Shown piece after piece: positions 44,476 through 53,973 of a stretch of DNA of 64,000 nucleotides. A model generated the notes under the pieces. The model had not been told where the DNA came from. It saw only the letters and a list, made by a program, of their open reading frames with translations, and made no database searches. Origin of the DNA: Synechococcus sp. PCC 7335 (GTDB lineage Bacteria; Cyanobacteriota; Cyanobacteriia; Phormidesmidales; Phormidesmidaceae); contig NZ_DS989904.1 of the NCBI RefSeq assembly GCF_000155595.1, positions 256,477 through 320,476 on the forward strand, written 5' to 3'. The translations under genes were made by a program, and so were the position numbers. The first letter of the stretch is position 1, and each line of letters starts with the position of its first letter.

Positions 44476-44613
44476 TAAAACTCTCCTACCGCTCTCAACT
44501 AAGTTAAGAGCACTAAAGCTAAAGAAAGCACCTAAACCCAAACAGCTTCAGCAACCTGATTACTGGAAATCGGTGCTGCTAGCGGCGAATTCTAAAAGCC
44601 GCTGTAATACGCA
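44476..44613 (-). other. Leader of putA
   Basis: These are about 130 bases between the predicted putA transcription start (near 44607) and its ATG. The sequence has no gene and no recognised riboswitch. Confidence 0.4.
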
Positions 44614-44656
44614 ACTATAGCAAAAGTCACGCAAACAAGACTGTAGAGGTAAGTAC
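44614..44656 (-). promoter_or_regulatory. NtcA-activated promoter of putA
   Basis: On the minus strand GTACTTACCTCTAC (44656-44643) fits GTA-N8-TAC. After 23 bases comes TATAGT (44619-44614), which fits both TAN3T and the -10 consensus. This spacing is that of class II NtcA promoters. Confidence 0.75.
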
Positions 44657-44861
44657 AGTAACAGCGCTTAGAACCGACACGAGCTAAAGGAAACGTTTCC
44701 TACAACTATTGCCTACAACTAGGGAAAGACCTTCAAACTAATAGCGTAGGGGAAGACAGACCAGCTTCGTCTAAATCCAAGCCGAAAGCTGGCAAAGCCG
44801 AACGCTTGGTAGTTTCTAGTAGCGTACCGATTATCGATGAAAACTATGGGCTAGAAAAAGG

Positions 44862-47639
44862 CTACAAAATAGAAGAAGCAGTCGCACCGTTAAAGAGCTG
44901 AAGCTCTTTTCTAGAAGTATTATCTAGATCTTCGGCAGGCTCTGCCCCTGAAGTGTCAGAATCCGACTTCAAAATTGGCCCAGATGAATTGGCGGGGCTA
45001 AATCCTTCAGAAACGGGACCTTTTGCCGAAATCAAGGAAATCGCTCGACTGATACTTTCTGGCAAAATCACCACTAGGCAATTGTCCGGCGCGCTGTCTA
45101 AAGCATGGTTAACGGCTTCAGATTCATCTAGCTCAATGTGATAGGAAAAGTCAGTAGAACGCTGGCTCTCATCGGTCTGAAGAATCCCTTGTTCAATCAG
45201 CGCTGCCACCGCCCCCGGTGAGCGACCGCGTCTATCTTTATCTTCTTTGATAATGACTTGATCGAAGATATCGACCGAGAGCTGACCTAGCTCAATGAGA
45301 TCTTCATCTCGGCGATCGCCCGGTGCACCAACAACCCCAATCGCAGGGCCTGGCCAGTTCTTCACAAAGCTGCCGATCGCCGCATAGCCAGCTGGATTGT
45401 GTGCGTAGTCCACAAGTGCGTGATAGTTGCCCATATCGAACAAATTCATCCGCCCTGGAATCTGGCTAGCCGATGGCTGAAAACTATGCAAGGCTGCTCG
45501 AATCTGTTCAATCTTCACGCCTTGGACGAAACCAGCCAAACTAGCCGCTAACGCATTAGCGATCATGAAAGGCGCACGTCCGCCCATCGTCAATGGCACC
45601 CTCTCGGCCTTGATAATGCGATGCAGCCAATCCTGCTGAATAATCGAGAGATAACCCTCCTCATACACAGCAGCGATACCACCATTGGCAAGATGCGATC
45701 GCACCAAAGGATTCTTTGAATCCATCGAGAAATAGGCTACCTTTGCAGCCTTCACCCGCTCTGCCATCGCAGCTACTCGGTGATCGTCCGCGTTCAGAAC
45801 CACATAGCCACTGCCAGCAACCGACTCAGCAACTACCGCCTTCAACTTTGCTAGCTGGTCGATCGTATCAATGTCTCCGATACCCAAGTGATCCGCTGCT
45901 ACGTTTAGCACAATACCCACATCGCTTTGATCGAAGGCAAGCCCAGAACGGAGCAGCCCTCCCCTAGCGGTCTCTAATACAGCCATCTCGACTGTGGGAT
46001 CTTCTAAGATCAACCGCGCGCTCTGTGGACCAGTCGTATCGCCCTTTTCAACTAAGTGATTACCAATATAGATACCGTCAGTCGTCGTGTAGCCGACCAT
46101 ACTGTAGACCTGGCGGAAAATATGCGCCGTTAACCGAGTTGTCGTTGTCTTTCCGTTCGTTCCAGTAATCGCCACAATTGGAATTCGACTGGGCTGATCA
46201 GGCGGTATCAGCATATCCAAGATAGGTGCGCCAACGTTACGAGCAAGTCCCTGACTAGGCGAAACATGCATCCGCAAACCAGGCGCGGCATTCACTTCGA
46301 CAATTACGCCATCAGCTACCGCCAGGGTCTTAGAAATATCTGTTGTCACCACATCAATGCCCGCCACATCTAGACCCAGCAACCGAGCCGCTCGCTCGGC
46401 GATCCAAATCGTCTCTGGGTGAATCTCGTCGGTTCGATCGATAGCAATGCCACCGGTGCTCAAATTTGCAGTCGCCCTTAGATAGCAAATCTCGCCTTTT
46501 CTAAGCACGGTATCTAGGTTGTAGCCCTGAGACTCCATTAGCTGATCGCTTGTTCGATCCAGCCTAATTTGAGTCAGGAGATTATCATGGCCTTCGCCCC
46601 GACGCGGATCTTGGTTCTCGCGATCAACTAACGCCTCAATCGTATCGATCCCATTGCCCACGACATGAGCAGGTACCCGCTCAGCCACTGCCACCATCTT
46701 GTTATCAACTACTAGAATGCGATGATCTCGGCCCTGATAGTGATGTTCAACAATCACGCCATCAGAGACCTGACGAGCTAAATCGTAGGCGGCTTCTGCC
46801 TGCTCCCAAGAACTGATGTTTAGAGTTATTCCCCGGCCGTGGTTACCATCTAGCGGTTTGACCACAATCGGATAGCCTCCCAAATAATCGAGCGACTCTT
46901 CAAGTTCACGCAGAGAATAGACCACGGTTCCTTTGGGAACCGGAATACCCGCATTGCCCAACATCCGCTTGGTCGCTTCCTTATCACAGGCAAGCTCCAC
47001 ACTCAAGATATTGCTGTGGGAAGTCAGCGATGCCTGCACTCGCTTTTGATGGACGCCGTAGCCAAACTGCAACAGATTGCGAACGTCTAGCTCTAGCCAA
47101 GGAACGTTTCGTGCTTCGGCCGCACGCACCAAAGCTTCAGTGCTAGGTCCTAGAGCAGCAGCGGCACGCAACTCCTTTAGGTCTTCCAGGTCTTTGCGAA
47201 TTTCGGAGTCTGGATAAAAGCCAGTTTCGATAATGCTCTCACACAACCTCAAAGCGGCTCTAGCTGCATAGCGCCCAGCAGCCTCATTCTCGTATTGGAA
47301 AACAACCTGATACACACCTGGATCAGAGGTCTCCCGAGTACGACCAAACCCAACTCGCATACCAGCTAGTGTCTGCAGTTCTAAAGCAACGTGCTCGACG
47401 ATATGACCCATCATCGTGCCAGTCTGCAGCCGACTAAGAAACCCACCCCGCACGCCCGGAGAGCAGAAATGCTCTACAAGGCTAGGCAAAGCTGAAACTA
47501 GACCATCGTAGAAACCATCGATAGTATCTGAAGGGCGCTCAGCGAGATCTTCTAAATCAAGGCGAACGACAATTAGCTTCCCATATCGAATACTCCAATA
47601 ATTTGGTCCGCGCAGCGTCTGAGTTTTAAGAACTTTCAT
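44862..47639 (-). CDS. cphA: Cyanophycin synthetase
   Basis: A 925-residue enzyme that builds the arginine-aspartate storage polymer from ATP, Arg and Asp. The N-terminus MKVLKTQTLRGPNYWSIRYG is diagnostic. An ATP-grasp domain (about residues 220-480: VVKPLDGNHGRGITLN; VIVEVNAAPGLRMH) adds Asp, and a Mur-ligase-like domain (P-loop ITGTNGKTTTTRL near residue 492; LVDYAHNPAGY) adds Arg. About 55 extra residues, Ser/Glu-rich, follow the usual end. cphB lies upstream on the same strand and putA downstream. Confidence 0.98.
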   Translation of the reverse strand: MKVLKTQTLRGPNYWSIRYGKLIVVRLDLEDLAERPSDTIDGFYDGLVSALPSLVEHFCSPGVRGGFLSRLQTGTMMGHIVEHVALELQTLAGMRVGFGRTRETSDPGVYQVVFQYENEAAGRYAARAALRLCESIIETGFYPDSEIRKDLEDLKELRAAAALGPSTEALVRAAEARNVPWLELDVRNLLQFGYGVHQKRVQASLTSHSNILSVELACDKEATKRMLGNAGIPVPKGTVVYSLRELEESLDYLGGYPIVVKPLDGNHGRGITLNISSWEQAEAAYDLARQVSDGVIVEHHYQGRDHRILVVDNKMVAVAERVPAHVVGNGIDTIEALVDRENQDPRRGEGHDNLLTQIRLDRTSDQLMESQGYNLDTVLRKGEICYLRATANLSTGGIAIDRTDEIHPETIWIAERAARLLGLDVAGIDVVTTDISKTLAVADGVIVEVNAAPGLRMHVSPSQGLARNVGAPILDMLIPPDQPSRIPIVAITGTNGKTTTTRLTAHIFRQVYSMVGYTTTDGIYIGNHLVEKGDTTGPQSARLILEDPTVEMAVLETARGGLLRSGLAFDQSDVGIVLNVAADHLGIGDIDTIDQLAKLKAVVAESVAGSGYVVLNADDHRVAAMAERVKAAKVAYFSMDSKNPLVRSHLANGGIAAVYEEGYLSIIQQDWLHRIIKAERVPLTMGGRAPFMIANALAASLAGFVQGVKIEQIRAALHSFQPSASQIPGRMNLFDMGNYHALVDYAHNPAGYAAIGSFVKNWPGPAIGVVGAPGDRRDEDLIELGQLSVDIFDQVIIKEDKDRRGRSPGAVAALIEQGILQTDESQRSTDFSYHIELDESEAVNHALDSAPDNCLVVILPESISRAISLISAKGPVSEGFSPANSSGPILKSDSDTSGAEPAEDLDNTSRKELQLFNGATASSIL

Positions 47640-48117
47640 GGTGGCAGGTGTGTTGAACCGGGTCGGCAGAAACTGAAGCTTGATACGCTTAGGAAAACTA
47701 AATAAAACTTAGCTTAAGCTAATAGCATTTTATACGCTCTCTGACCTCCGCCCCAACAGACTTAAGTAACGGAGATCCTCTTATTTGGTAGGTTTGCGAG
47801 GTTACTTAAAAAGAACTAGCAGTCAACCCAGGGCAAACTGAGCGTTTAACTAAGCGACTACTATCAAATGAAATTGATGTATTAACCAATATTGTTGCTT
47901 TGAGCTTAGGGCTTAGAAACAGTATCCTCGATATTCCTATGTTTTTATCCCTTATTTTCTGACAGTGGTTCCCTAATGACGGTCTTTTTACGGGTGCGTG
48001 GATAGAAGATTGAAACTTATTAGGTATAACCATTTAGGTATAGGGTTATCAGACGTCTGAAGCTAGCTGAATAATCCTGATTACTTCTTCAAGTTGAATC
48101 AACTCAACTTTACCAAC
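47640..48117. other. cphB-cphA spacer with inverted repeat
   Basis: A 478-base spacer. TTAAGTAAC at 47762-47770 and GTTACTTAA at 47801-47809 form a perfect 9-base inverted repeat around 30 bases. The 75-codon frame at 47806-48033 has no recognisable features. Only a one-mismatch NtcA-like sequence (GTATTAACCAATAT) is seen, near 47878. cphA may use its own promoter or be read from cphB. Confidence 0.5.
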
Positions 48118-48984
48118 TCAACTCCAATCAGCTTTGCTTTGAAGCTGCATCAGTGCGCGGGCTTTATAGTCATAGCGATCGCCTTGATTGAGCACATGTA
48201 CCTTGAGATTGTGCAAACTCAGCGGGGACGTCTCTAGACTTTCAGGATAGCTAGTATGAGTTAAATTGCCAGGATCTATCACGGTGATTGTGCCTTTACC
48301 CAGGACTTGAAAAATGCCGTCGTTAGCAATGGCTATGCAGGTGTCTTCGTCGATACCCACGCCTAGTCTATTGGGATGAGCAGCGATCGCACTCAACAAG
48401 CGTGCCATCCGATTGCGATTGTGAAAGTGCTGATCGACTAGCAATTCGGGCACAAACCCCAATCCATCTGTCAAATCTACTAAGCTCTGATTAGGAGACT
48501 CACCGCTACTACCGCCTGCGATCATCTGCTCACCCATGACGGCTGCGCCCGCACTGGTACCGGCTAGTACAAGTTCAGACTTGGCGAGCTTCTCTTTGAT
48601 TAGCTGCAAAAGGCGAGTGCCCCCGATTAGATCGCGTAGTCTAAGCTGATCCCCACCAGTAATAAATATTCCACTACAGTCGTTCAACACTTCTATCCAA
48701 CGCGCCTCCTCGCACTCACTGCGATAGCGGATGTCTAGGATCTGCACCCGCAGGGCGCCCATTGCTGTGAAGAGCTGGTAGTATCTATCACCAACAATGG
48801 CTGGTTCCCTAGATGCAGATGGAATAATACCGATAGTCGCGTCGCTTCCGCCTGCGCTTTTAACAAATGCGTTTAATATAGTGCATCCGTTAGTCTTGTC
48901 TTCTGCCCCGCCAATGATCATCACTGGGTACTGGGTAGAAACTGTCATAGGCTTGTGAGCTAAAAGTGGTTGCACTTCCAGCAT
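48118..48984 (-). CDS. cphB: Cyanophycinase
   Basis: A 288-residue S51-family serine peptidase that cleaves cyanophycin to beta-Asp-Arg dipeptides. The nucleophile is in LAGTSAGAAVMGEQM (near residue 160). Other family segments are VMIIGGAEDK, GIFITGGDQLRL, LLVDQHFHNRNRMARL and GVGIDEDTCIAI. The ATG at 48984 is preceded by GAGGA; the in-frame TTG at 49014 is less likely. It is the first gene of the minus-strand cphB-cphA-putA series and has an NtcA-type promoter upstream. Confidence 0.97.
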   Translation of the reverse strand: MLEVQPLLAHKPMTVSTQYPVMIIGGAEDKTNGCTILNAFVKSAGGSDATIGIIPSASREPAIVGDRYYQLFTAMGALRVQILDIRYRSECEEARWIEVLNDCSGIFITGGDQLRLRDLIGGTRLLQLIKEKLAKSELVLAGTSAGAAVMGEQMIAGGSSGESPNQSLVDLTDGLGFVPELLVDQHFHNRNRMARLLSAIAAHPNRLGVGIDEDTCIAIANDGIFQVLGKGTITVIDPGNLTHTSYPESLETSPLSLHNLKVHVLNQGDRYDYKARALMQLQSKADWS

Positions 48985-49158
48985 AGAGCTATCCTCGCTA
49001 TTTATTAAAGGCAATTACCATAAAAGCCTTAGCTATCGCAACGTGTATGGCATGATGCGAGCCAGATCGCAGTGCGATTTGGATCAGGTCAGAACCCGCA
49101 TCATCAGGCAACGCTTTTAGTCTGTGTGAAAACAATCAAGACCTTTCGCTCAACATTT

Positions 49159-49201
49159 AACTTATCAATAGCAATCATCTAATATTTGTATCTCAGGCTA
49201 C
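49159..49201 (-). promoter_or_regulatory. NtcA-activated promoter of cphB
   Basis: On the minus strand GTAGCCTGAGATAC (49201-49188) fits GTA-N8-TAC and is followed by 23 bases and TAAGTT (TAN3T, 49164-49159). The predicted start near 49152 leaves a leader of about 165 bases before cphB. No -10 box fits in the opposite direction. Confidence 0.65.
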
Positions 49202-49321
49202 ACAAAGTCAAGGAGATATCTTGGGGAAAACTCGAGCTTCTATTCAGTTACGTAGTCGTACAATAGACATCAAGCTAAGACAGTTGCTTACAAAGTGCTG
49301 TGGTTCTAGGTAGAGAAAGAA

Positions 49322-49600
49322 ATGAGCAAAGCAGACATTAACCAGTCCATAGAAGCGCTTCGAGCCGAGTTAGACAAAGTTGCAACAACTGATATCGCTG
49401 CTAAGGATAAGCTGCTCGCGCTGATAACTGATGTCGAAAGACAGCTGCAAGAACCTGATAAGGAAGTTGATAGCGAAGGGAGCAGAAAGGCTACCCTACA
49501 GCAGTTGCCAGCGCTAATTGAGCAGTTTGAAGCCGATCATCCGAAAGTGACGAATACGCTAGGTCGATTGCTCAATACGCTCAGCAGTATGGGCATATAA
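49322..49600 (+). CDS. DUF4404 family small protein
   Basis: A 92-residue, mostly helical, acidic protein matching the DUF4404 pattern (SIEALRAELDKVATTDIAAK; IEQFEADHPKVTNTLGRLLN). It has no signal peptide or membrane segment. The function is unknown; family members occur in diverse bacteria as small helical-hairpin proteins. It is transcribed away from cphB and converges with the GMC oxidoreductase gene. Confidence 0.8.
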   Translation: MSKADINQSIEALRAELDKVATTDIAAKDKLLALITDVERQLQEPDKEVDSEGSRKATLQQLPALIEQFEADHPKVTNTLGRLLNTLSSMGI

Positions 49601-49622
49601 CGATTCCTAGATGCGTACCCCT

Positions 49623-49653
49623 AAAAGGCTACTTAAGCTGGAGCTGGCCTTTT
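49623..49653. terminator. Bidirectional terminator between convergent genes
   Basis: AAAAGGC (49623-49629) pairs with GCCTTTT (49647-49653), with an AGCT inner pairing. The A and T tracts serve both directions. It lies between DUF4404 and the GMC oxidoreductase gene. Confidence 0.65.
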
Positions 49654-49668
49654 CACTAAACAACTCCT

Positions 49669-51204
49669 CTACCGAACAGCTACGTTTGCTACCGACTGAA
49701 GCGAAATTGTTTGGCGCAAATGTTCACCTAGCCGACGGGCTAGCGCCAGTATCGTGAATGTGGGCGAATAAGATGGTCCGGTTGGGAACACTGCCGAGCT
49801 TGCAATATAGAGATTATCAGTACCAAAAACCCGGCAGTTCGTATCAACAACGCCTGCTTCAGGGCAATTGGCCATTCGGGTGGTGCCCATTTGGTGAGCT
49901 GCATCAGTCATAGTCTCTAACGTCGGCGGATCATCACCAAAGTTAAAAGTCCCAAGGCCTGATTGTTCGAACCGCTTTGTCAAAAGTTGCAGTGTTTTCG
50001 CCATAGAGCGTTTGTCTTGCTCAGTAAACCGCCAGTCGAGTGCTATTCTTCTCTTACCTAGCGAATCGTATTCGGAACTTAGCGTAATGCGGCTATCTTT
50101 GTGCGGGACTTGCTCAACAACAAACTTGACGCGGTAGGAATCGACGATGCCGTTGCCATCTTGACAGGTCGGGCGCAAAGTCAAAATTCTACGTAGGCTT
50201 CCTAATCGCGTTTCATAAATCGGCTTTAAGTACAAAACGTGTTCTAGCAGCTCTTCTGCTTCCTGCGTCTGATCGTCCAATGCAAAGCACGTACAAAAGC
50301 GAGGCTTAGGCGCGTACTGCAATTCCCTTGCATATTTCCTAGTGAGGGCACCTGGTCGCAGTGTGCCTGTGTGGTGCTTGGGGTGATCGGTATAAAACCG
50401 CCCAACTAGATCGTGTTCGTTCCCAATGCCACCTGGTAGCTGTCGGTCGGAGGCCAATAGCAGCCGCGCGGATTCTAGCGCCCCCATTGCCAGCACAACG
50501 GTCTCGCCCTCGACCATGAGCTCTTTTCCTTCTAATGACCGACAGGCAACCGCACTCACATGCTGCTTAGACTCATCTAATAGCAATTCAGTAGCAGTCG
50601 CCCCCATCAGCACCTGAAGATTCTTCGACTGACGCATTTCCTTACCGAAGCGCTTAGCCGTGCGGGTTGGTGTTTGCTCCCAGTAGAAACTGCTGACCTT
50701 CAACCCTGCTGCTGCAATCTTCGAGCGAAACGCCATAATTTCTGGGCGAATCGCTTCTGCTTCTAGGTCACCAAATCCATAGTCTTTAGCTGCAGAGCGA
50801 TAGTGTTCTAAAAGATCTTCAAATGTAATTGGCCAACCACTGTTTGGTACCCACTCTCTTCCCTCGAAATCAGAAGGCTGTAGATATTTCCACTTACCCG
50901 TCCAAACGTTGCTAGTTCCACCGAACTGACGCACCCGACTAACACCCCGCAACGCCGGTGGTAAGTATCGATGATAGTAAGAATTCGGATTGAGTTCACG
51001 ATGACGCTTGCCCAAGAACACGACGTCATTAAGAGCCTGAATAGCCGGGTCAAACTGCTCGCGACCGCTTTCTACTAGCACGACTTCTAGGCCATGACGC
51101 GCTAAATAAGTCGATACTTCAGCGCCAGCAATTCCAGAACCGACCACGACAACCTGCCGACGAAGTGTCGCCTGCTCGCCCATGTCTAAAATATCGGTAA
51201 ACAT
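49669..51204 (-). CDS. GMC-family FAD oxidoreductase
   Basis: A 511-residue flavoprotein of the glucose-methanol-choline family. The FAD-binding motif is VVVVGSGIAGAEVSTYLA (near residue 18). The GMC signature region includes RQFGGTSNVWTGKWKYLQP. The C-terminus carries HQMGTTRMANCPEAGVVDTN, with the catalytic His, followed by FPTGPSYSPTFTILALARRL. The members most like it oxidise alcohols or sugars, and the substrate cannot be read from sequence. It is transcribed away from the glycosyltransferase cluster with a 243-base spacer, so a link to sugar or lipid modification there is possible. Confidence 0.88.
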   Translation of the reverse strand: MFTDILDMGEQATLRRQVVVVGSGIAGAEVSTYLARHGLEVVLVESGREQFDPAIQALNDVVFLGKRHRELNPNSYYHRYLPPALRGVSRVRQFGGTSNVWTGKWKYLQPSDFEGREWVPNSGWPITFEDLLEHYRSAAKDYGFGDLEAEAIRPEIMAFRSKIAAAGLKVSSFYWEQTPTRTAKRFGKEMRQSKNLQVLMGATATELLLDESKQHVSAVACRSLEGKELMVEGETVVLAMGALESARLLLASDRQLPGGIGNEHDLVGRFYTDHPKHHTGTLRPGALTRKYARELQYAPKPRFCTCFALDDQTQEAEELLEHVLYLKPIYETRLGSLRRILTLRPTCQDGNGIVDSYRVKFVVEQVPHKDSRITLSSEYDSLGKRRIALDWRFTEQDKRSMAKTLQLLTKRFEQSGLGTFNFGDDPPTLETMTDAAHQMGTTRMANCPEAGVVDTNCRVFGTDNLYIASSAVFPTGPSYSPTFTILALARRLGEHLRQTISLQSVANVAVR

Positions 51205-51447
51205 ACAGCCTCTAGAACCTTATAGGATGTACCTTATTCCAGGCGTCACTAGACTGGCCATTGCCCTAGCCTAGGCTTCACGCCGCCTTCATATCTCTGT
51301 CATTTTTTTTCAATATTCTCTTTTGAGCACTCCTGCATCCGTCAAACAGTATTAAATCCAGCCATTTACAAATCTACAAAGAAATGATGAAGCTAGGCCA
51401 TCAGCCTGCAGCCTACAAGGAATCCCTTATACCATCGAGACTGTCCC

Positions 51448-52458
51448 ATGCTTACCCACTTAGATGCGATAGGAATGCCAAAGCGTTCAGATGATCGGTT
51501 TGTATCTGTAATCGTACCCGTGTTTAATGATGCGGCGCGACTACGCCTGTGTCTACAGGCACTTGCAGCACAAACTTATGGAGCTTATGGAGAGGGCGCT
51601 CAAGCAGAAGGTGGCCAAGTAGAAGGCCATCAGGTCGATCGAAAGGCTGATTACGAGGTAATCGTAGTAGACAACGCTTCGGCAGCGAGTGAGAACATTT
51701 CGGATGTGGTCGCTGAGTTTCCTTGCGCTGTCTATGCCTACGAGTCATTACCTGGCTCTTATGCTGCGCGCAATCGCGGGGTGGCCTTGGCAAAAGGCGA
51801 TATTCTGGCGTTTACTGATGCTGATTGTATCCCTGCAAAAGATTGGATAGAAAAGGGTGTTAGCTATCTCATCAAGAGTCCTCACTGCGGATTGGTTGCC
51901 GGTCAAATCAAATTGTTTTTTCGAGGGGCTAAGGCAAATCCAATAGAGCTGTACGAAAGTGTGACTGCGTTCCCGCAGCAGCGATTGCTAGAGCAGCAGA
52001 AAGGAGCTGCGACAGCCAATGTTTTCACTTTTAGCTCGGTGATGGATGAAGTCGGCCCATTCAATGCTGAGCTGCGTTCTCAAGGCGATCTAGAGTGGGG
52101 ACAGCGAGTGTTTGCAGCGGGTTATCAACAGCTTTATGCAGCGGATGTGTGTGTGTCTCACCCGGCTAGATACACGCTTCAACAGTTACACCACCGAACA
52201 CTTCGCCTAGCAGGCGGTTCCTTCGGCCGGCTTATTCGGCCCGAGCAAAGTGTTTTACAGCGCAATTGGACATTCACTAAGATGCTCTTAGCCGATTTGA
52301 TACCACCTGTCAATTTTGCGATTAGTGCTTTTAGAGACGATCGGCTACGCGGTTTTGGGCAAAAGTCAGTAGTGCCATTGGTGCTTGTGTGGGTGCGCTG
52401 TGTCAGTGCAGTTGAAAAGGCACGGCTGAAATTTGGCGGAGTTCCGCATCGCGGTTAG
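51448..52458 (+). CDS. Glycosyltransferase family 2
   Basis: A 336-residue GT-A enzyme. The nucleotide-sugar site is shown by VSVIVPVFNDAARLRLCLQA (near residue 19), VIVVDNASA, and the metal-binding Asp triplet in ILAFTDADCIPA. The C-terminal segment (SQGDLEWGQRVFAAGYQ) holds the general-base region. A Gly/Gln/Glu-rich insert (about residues 49-70) between the first strand-helix unit and the second strand looks like repeat-derived sequence. It starts the exopolysaccharide or glycolipid operon, and the next gene begins 28 bases after its stop. Confidence 0.9.
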   Translation: MLTHLDAIGMPKRSDDRFVSVIVPVFNDAARLRLCLQALAAQTYGAYGEGAQAEGGQVEGHQVDRKADYEVIVVDNASAASENISDVVAEFPCAVYAYESLPGSYAARNRGVALAKGDILAFTDADCIPAKDWIEKGVSYLIKSPHCGLVAGQIKLFFRGAKANPIELYESVTAFPQQRLLEQQKGAATANVFTFSSVMDEVGPFNAELRSQGDLEWGQRVFAAGYQQLYAADVCVSHPARYTLQQLHHRTLRLAGGSFGRLIRPEQSVLQRNWTFTKMLLADLIPPVNFAISAFRDDRLRGFGQKSVVPLVLVWVRCVSAVEKARLKFGGVPHRG

Positions 52459-52486
52459 AGGAAGCAAGCGGCATGGACGAGAGGTA

Positions 52487-53776
52487 ATGGACAAGAAGCT
52501 AAAGGTTGCGTTTGTCGTTCACGAGTTTCCAGTCCTATCGGAGACATTTATTATCAATCAAGCAACGGGTCTGATCGACAGAGGCTGCGAAGTTGATATC
52601 TACACTGACCGCTTGGGTGATACCGATAAGGTGCATCCAGATATACATCGATATGACTTACTAGATCGCACTCGGGTACTACCAGCTGTGCCCCAAAACT
52701 ATGCGGTACGAGTGATAAAGGCGATCGCAATCATTGCTAAACACGGCTACCGATATCCTAGGAAAGTAGCGCGATCGCTCAACGTTTTCCGTCGAGGCAT
52801 TCGAGCTGCCTCCCTATGGTCACTATTTACCGAACTGCCTCCATTAGATCTGCCTAGTTACGACATCATCCATGCTCAGTTTGGCAATCTCGGCTTTAGG
52901 TCGCTGCTATTGAAAGATCTCAGTAAGGATGCGCGGTTAGTCGTGATGTTTCGCGGGTTTGACATCTCTCAGCAGGTGCAGGCGAACGGCCCGAATGTCT
53001 ACAGCTCGCTGTTCAAACAGGCGGACTTCTTTTTGACCAACTGTGATTTCTTTCGACAAAGGCTACTGGCCCTAGGCTGTTCGCCCGACAAGATAAGAGT
53101 CCATTATTCTGGCTTAGACTGTAGCAAGTTTACGCCGAGCGCGCGATCTAAATCGTCTTCAGAAAAAGTTCGGATTGCGGCCACCGGTCGACTGGTCGAA
53201 AAGAAGGGATTTGAATACAGTATCCGAGCAGTCGCAAAAGTAGCAGAACGCTACCCCCATATCACGTTTGACATCATCGGCGATGGGCCTTTGCGGAATG
53301 AGCTATCGGCCTTAATTAAGTCGTTGAATATGCGAGAAACCATTCATCTTCTAGGCTGGCGAGATGAACAAGAAATTATTGATATATTGACGCGATCGCA
53401 TTTGTTTGTAGCGCCTAGCGTGACGGCTGCTAAGGGTAATCAGGATGCGCCAATCAACGTACTTAAAGAGGCAATGGCGTTAGGCTTACCGGTAGTAAGT
53501 ACCACCCATGGAGGCATTCCAGAACTGGTAGAAGATGGCATCTCTGGTTTCTTGGTGCCAGAGCGGGATGCGACTGCGATCGCCCATGCCCTCACTACCT
53601 TGATAGAGCATCCAGAACGCTGGGCAGGTATGGGAGCAGCAGGCCGGTCCTATGTAGAAACTCACTACAACCTGGATTTGCTCAACGATAGGCTACTAGA
53701 GCTTTATCACCAGCTATTGGCAGGTCCGATAGAAGGGCCTAAGCAGAGTTTACCCTCCGTAGTTCCTGCTACTTAG
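52487..53776 (+). CDS. Glycosyltransferase family 4, paralogue 1
   Basis: A 429-residue GT-B enzyme. The N-terminal acceptor domain opens with KVAFVVHEFPVLSETFIINQ, the pattern of colanic-acid WcaL/Lsg-type GT4 enzymes. The C-terminal GT4 domain begins at VRIAATGRLVEKKGFEYSIR and holds the nucleotide-sugar-binding segment DAPINVLKEAMALGLPVVST and HGGIPELVEDG. The next gene is a close paralogue in the same order of motifs. The start chosen is the ATG at 52487; the longer frame to 52433 overlaps the preceding gene. Confidence 0.93.
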   Translation: MDKKLKVAFVVHEFPVLSETFIINQATGLIDRGCEVDIYTDRLGDTDKVHPDIHRYDLLDRTRVLPAVPQNYAVRVIKAIAIIAKHGYRYPRKVARSLNVFRRGIRAASLWSLFTELPPLDLPSYDIIHAQFGNLGFRSLLLKDLSKDARLVVMFRGFDISQQVQANGPNVYSSLFKQADFFLTNCDFFRQRLLALGCSPDKIRVHYSGLDCSKFTPSARSKSSSEKVRIAATGRLVEKKGFEYSIRAVAKVAERYPHITFDIIGDGPLRNELSALIKSLNMRETIHLLGWRDEQEIIDILTRSHLFVAPSVTAAKGNQDAPINVLKEAMALGLPVVSTTHGGIPELVEDGISGFLVPERDATAIAHALTTLIEHPERWAGMGAAGRSYVETHYNLDLLNDRLLELYHQLLAGPIEGPKQSLPSVVPAT

Positions 53777-53794
53777 TTCCTATTCAGTTGAGTT

Positions 53795-53818
53795 CTTGTC
53801 TAACTACTTGTCTAACTA
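53795..53818. repeat. Perfect two-copy 12-base tandem repeat
   Basis: CTTGTCTAACTA is repeated at once in the spacer between the two GT4 paralogues. Confidence 0.75.
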
Positions 53819-53973
53819 GATAATTTTTGACTAGATATAATTTCTAACTAAGCGCTCTCCAGACAGCTCCGTAGAGACGATGACTATCTTCCTAGCTTCT
53901 CAAGCTATGTCCATTTTCCTAGTATTTCTCGCCCAAGCTCAAACCATATTCAAAGTAGTCGTAAGGTAAGCAG

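Noticed and set aside
47806-48033. 75-codon ORF in the cphB-cphA spacer
   Set aside because: No domain, no signal or membrane pattern and no good ribosome site; overlaps an inverted repeat.
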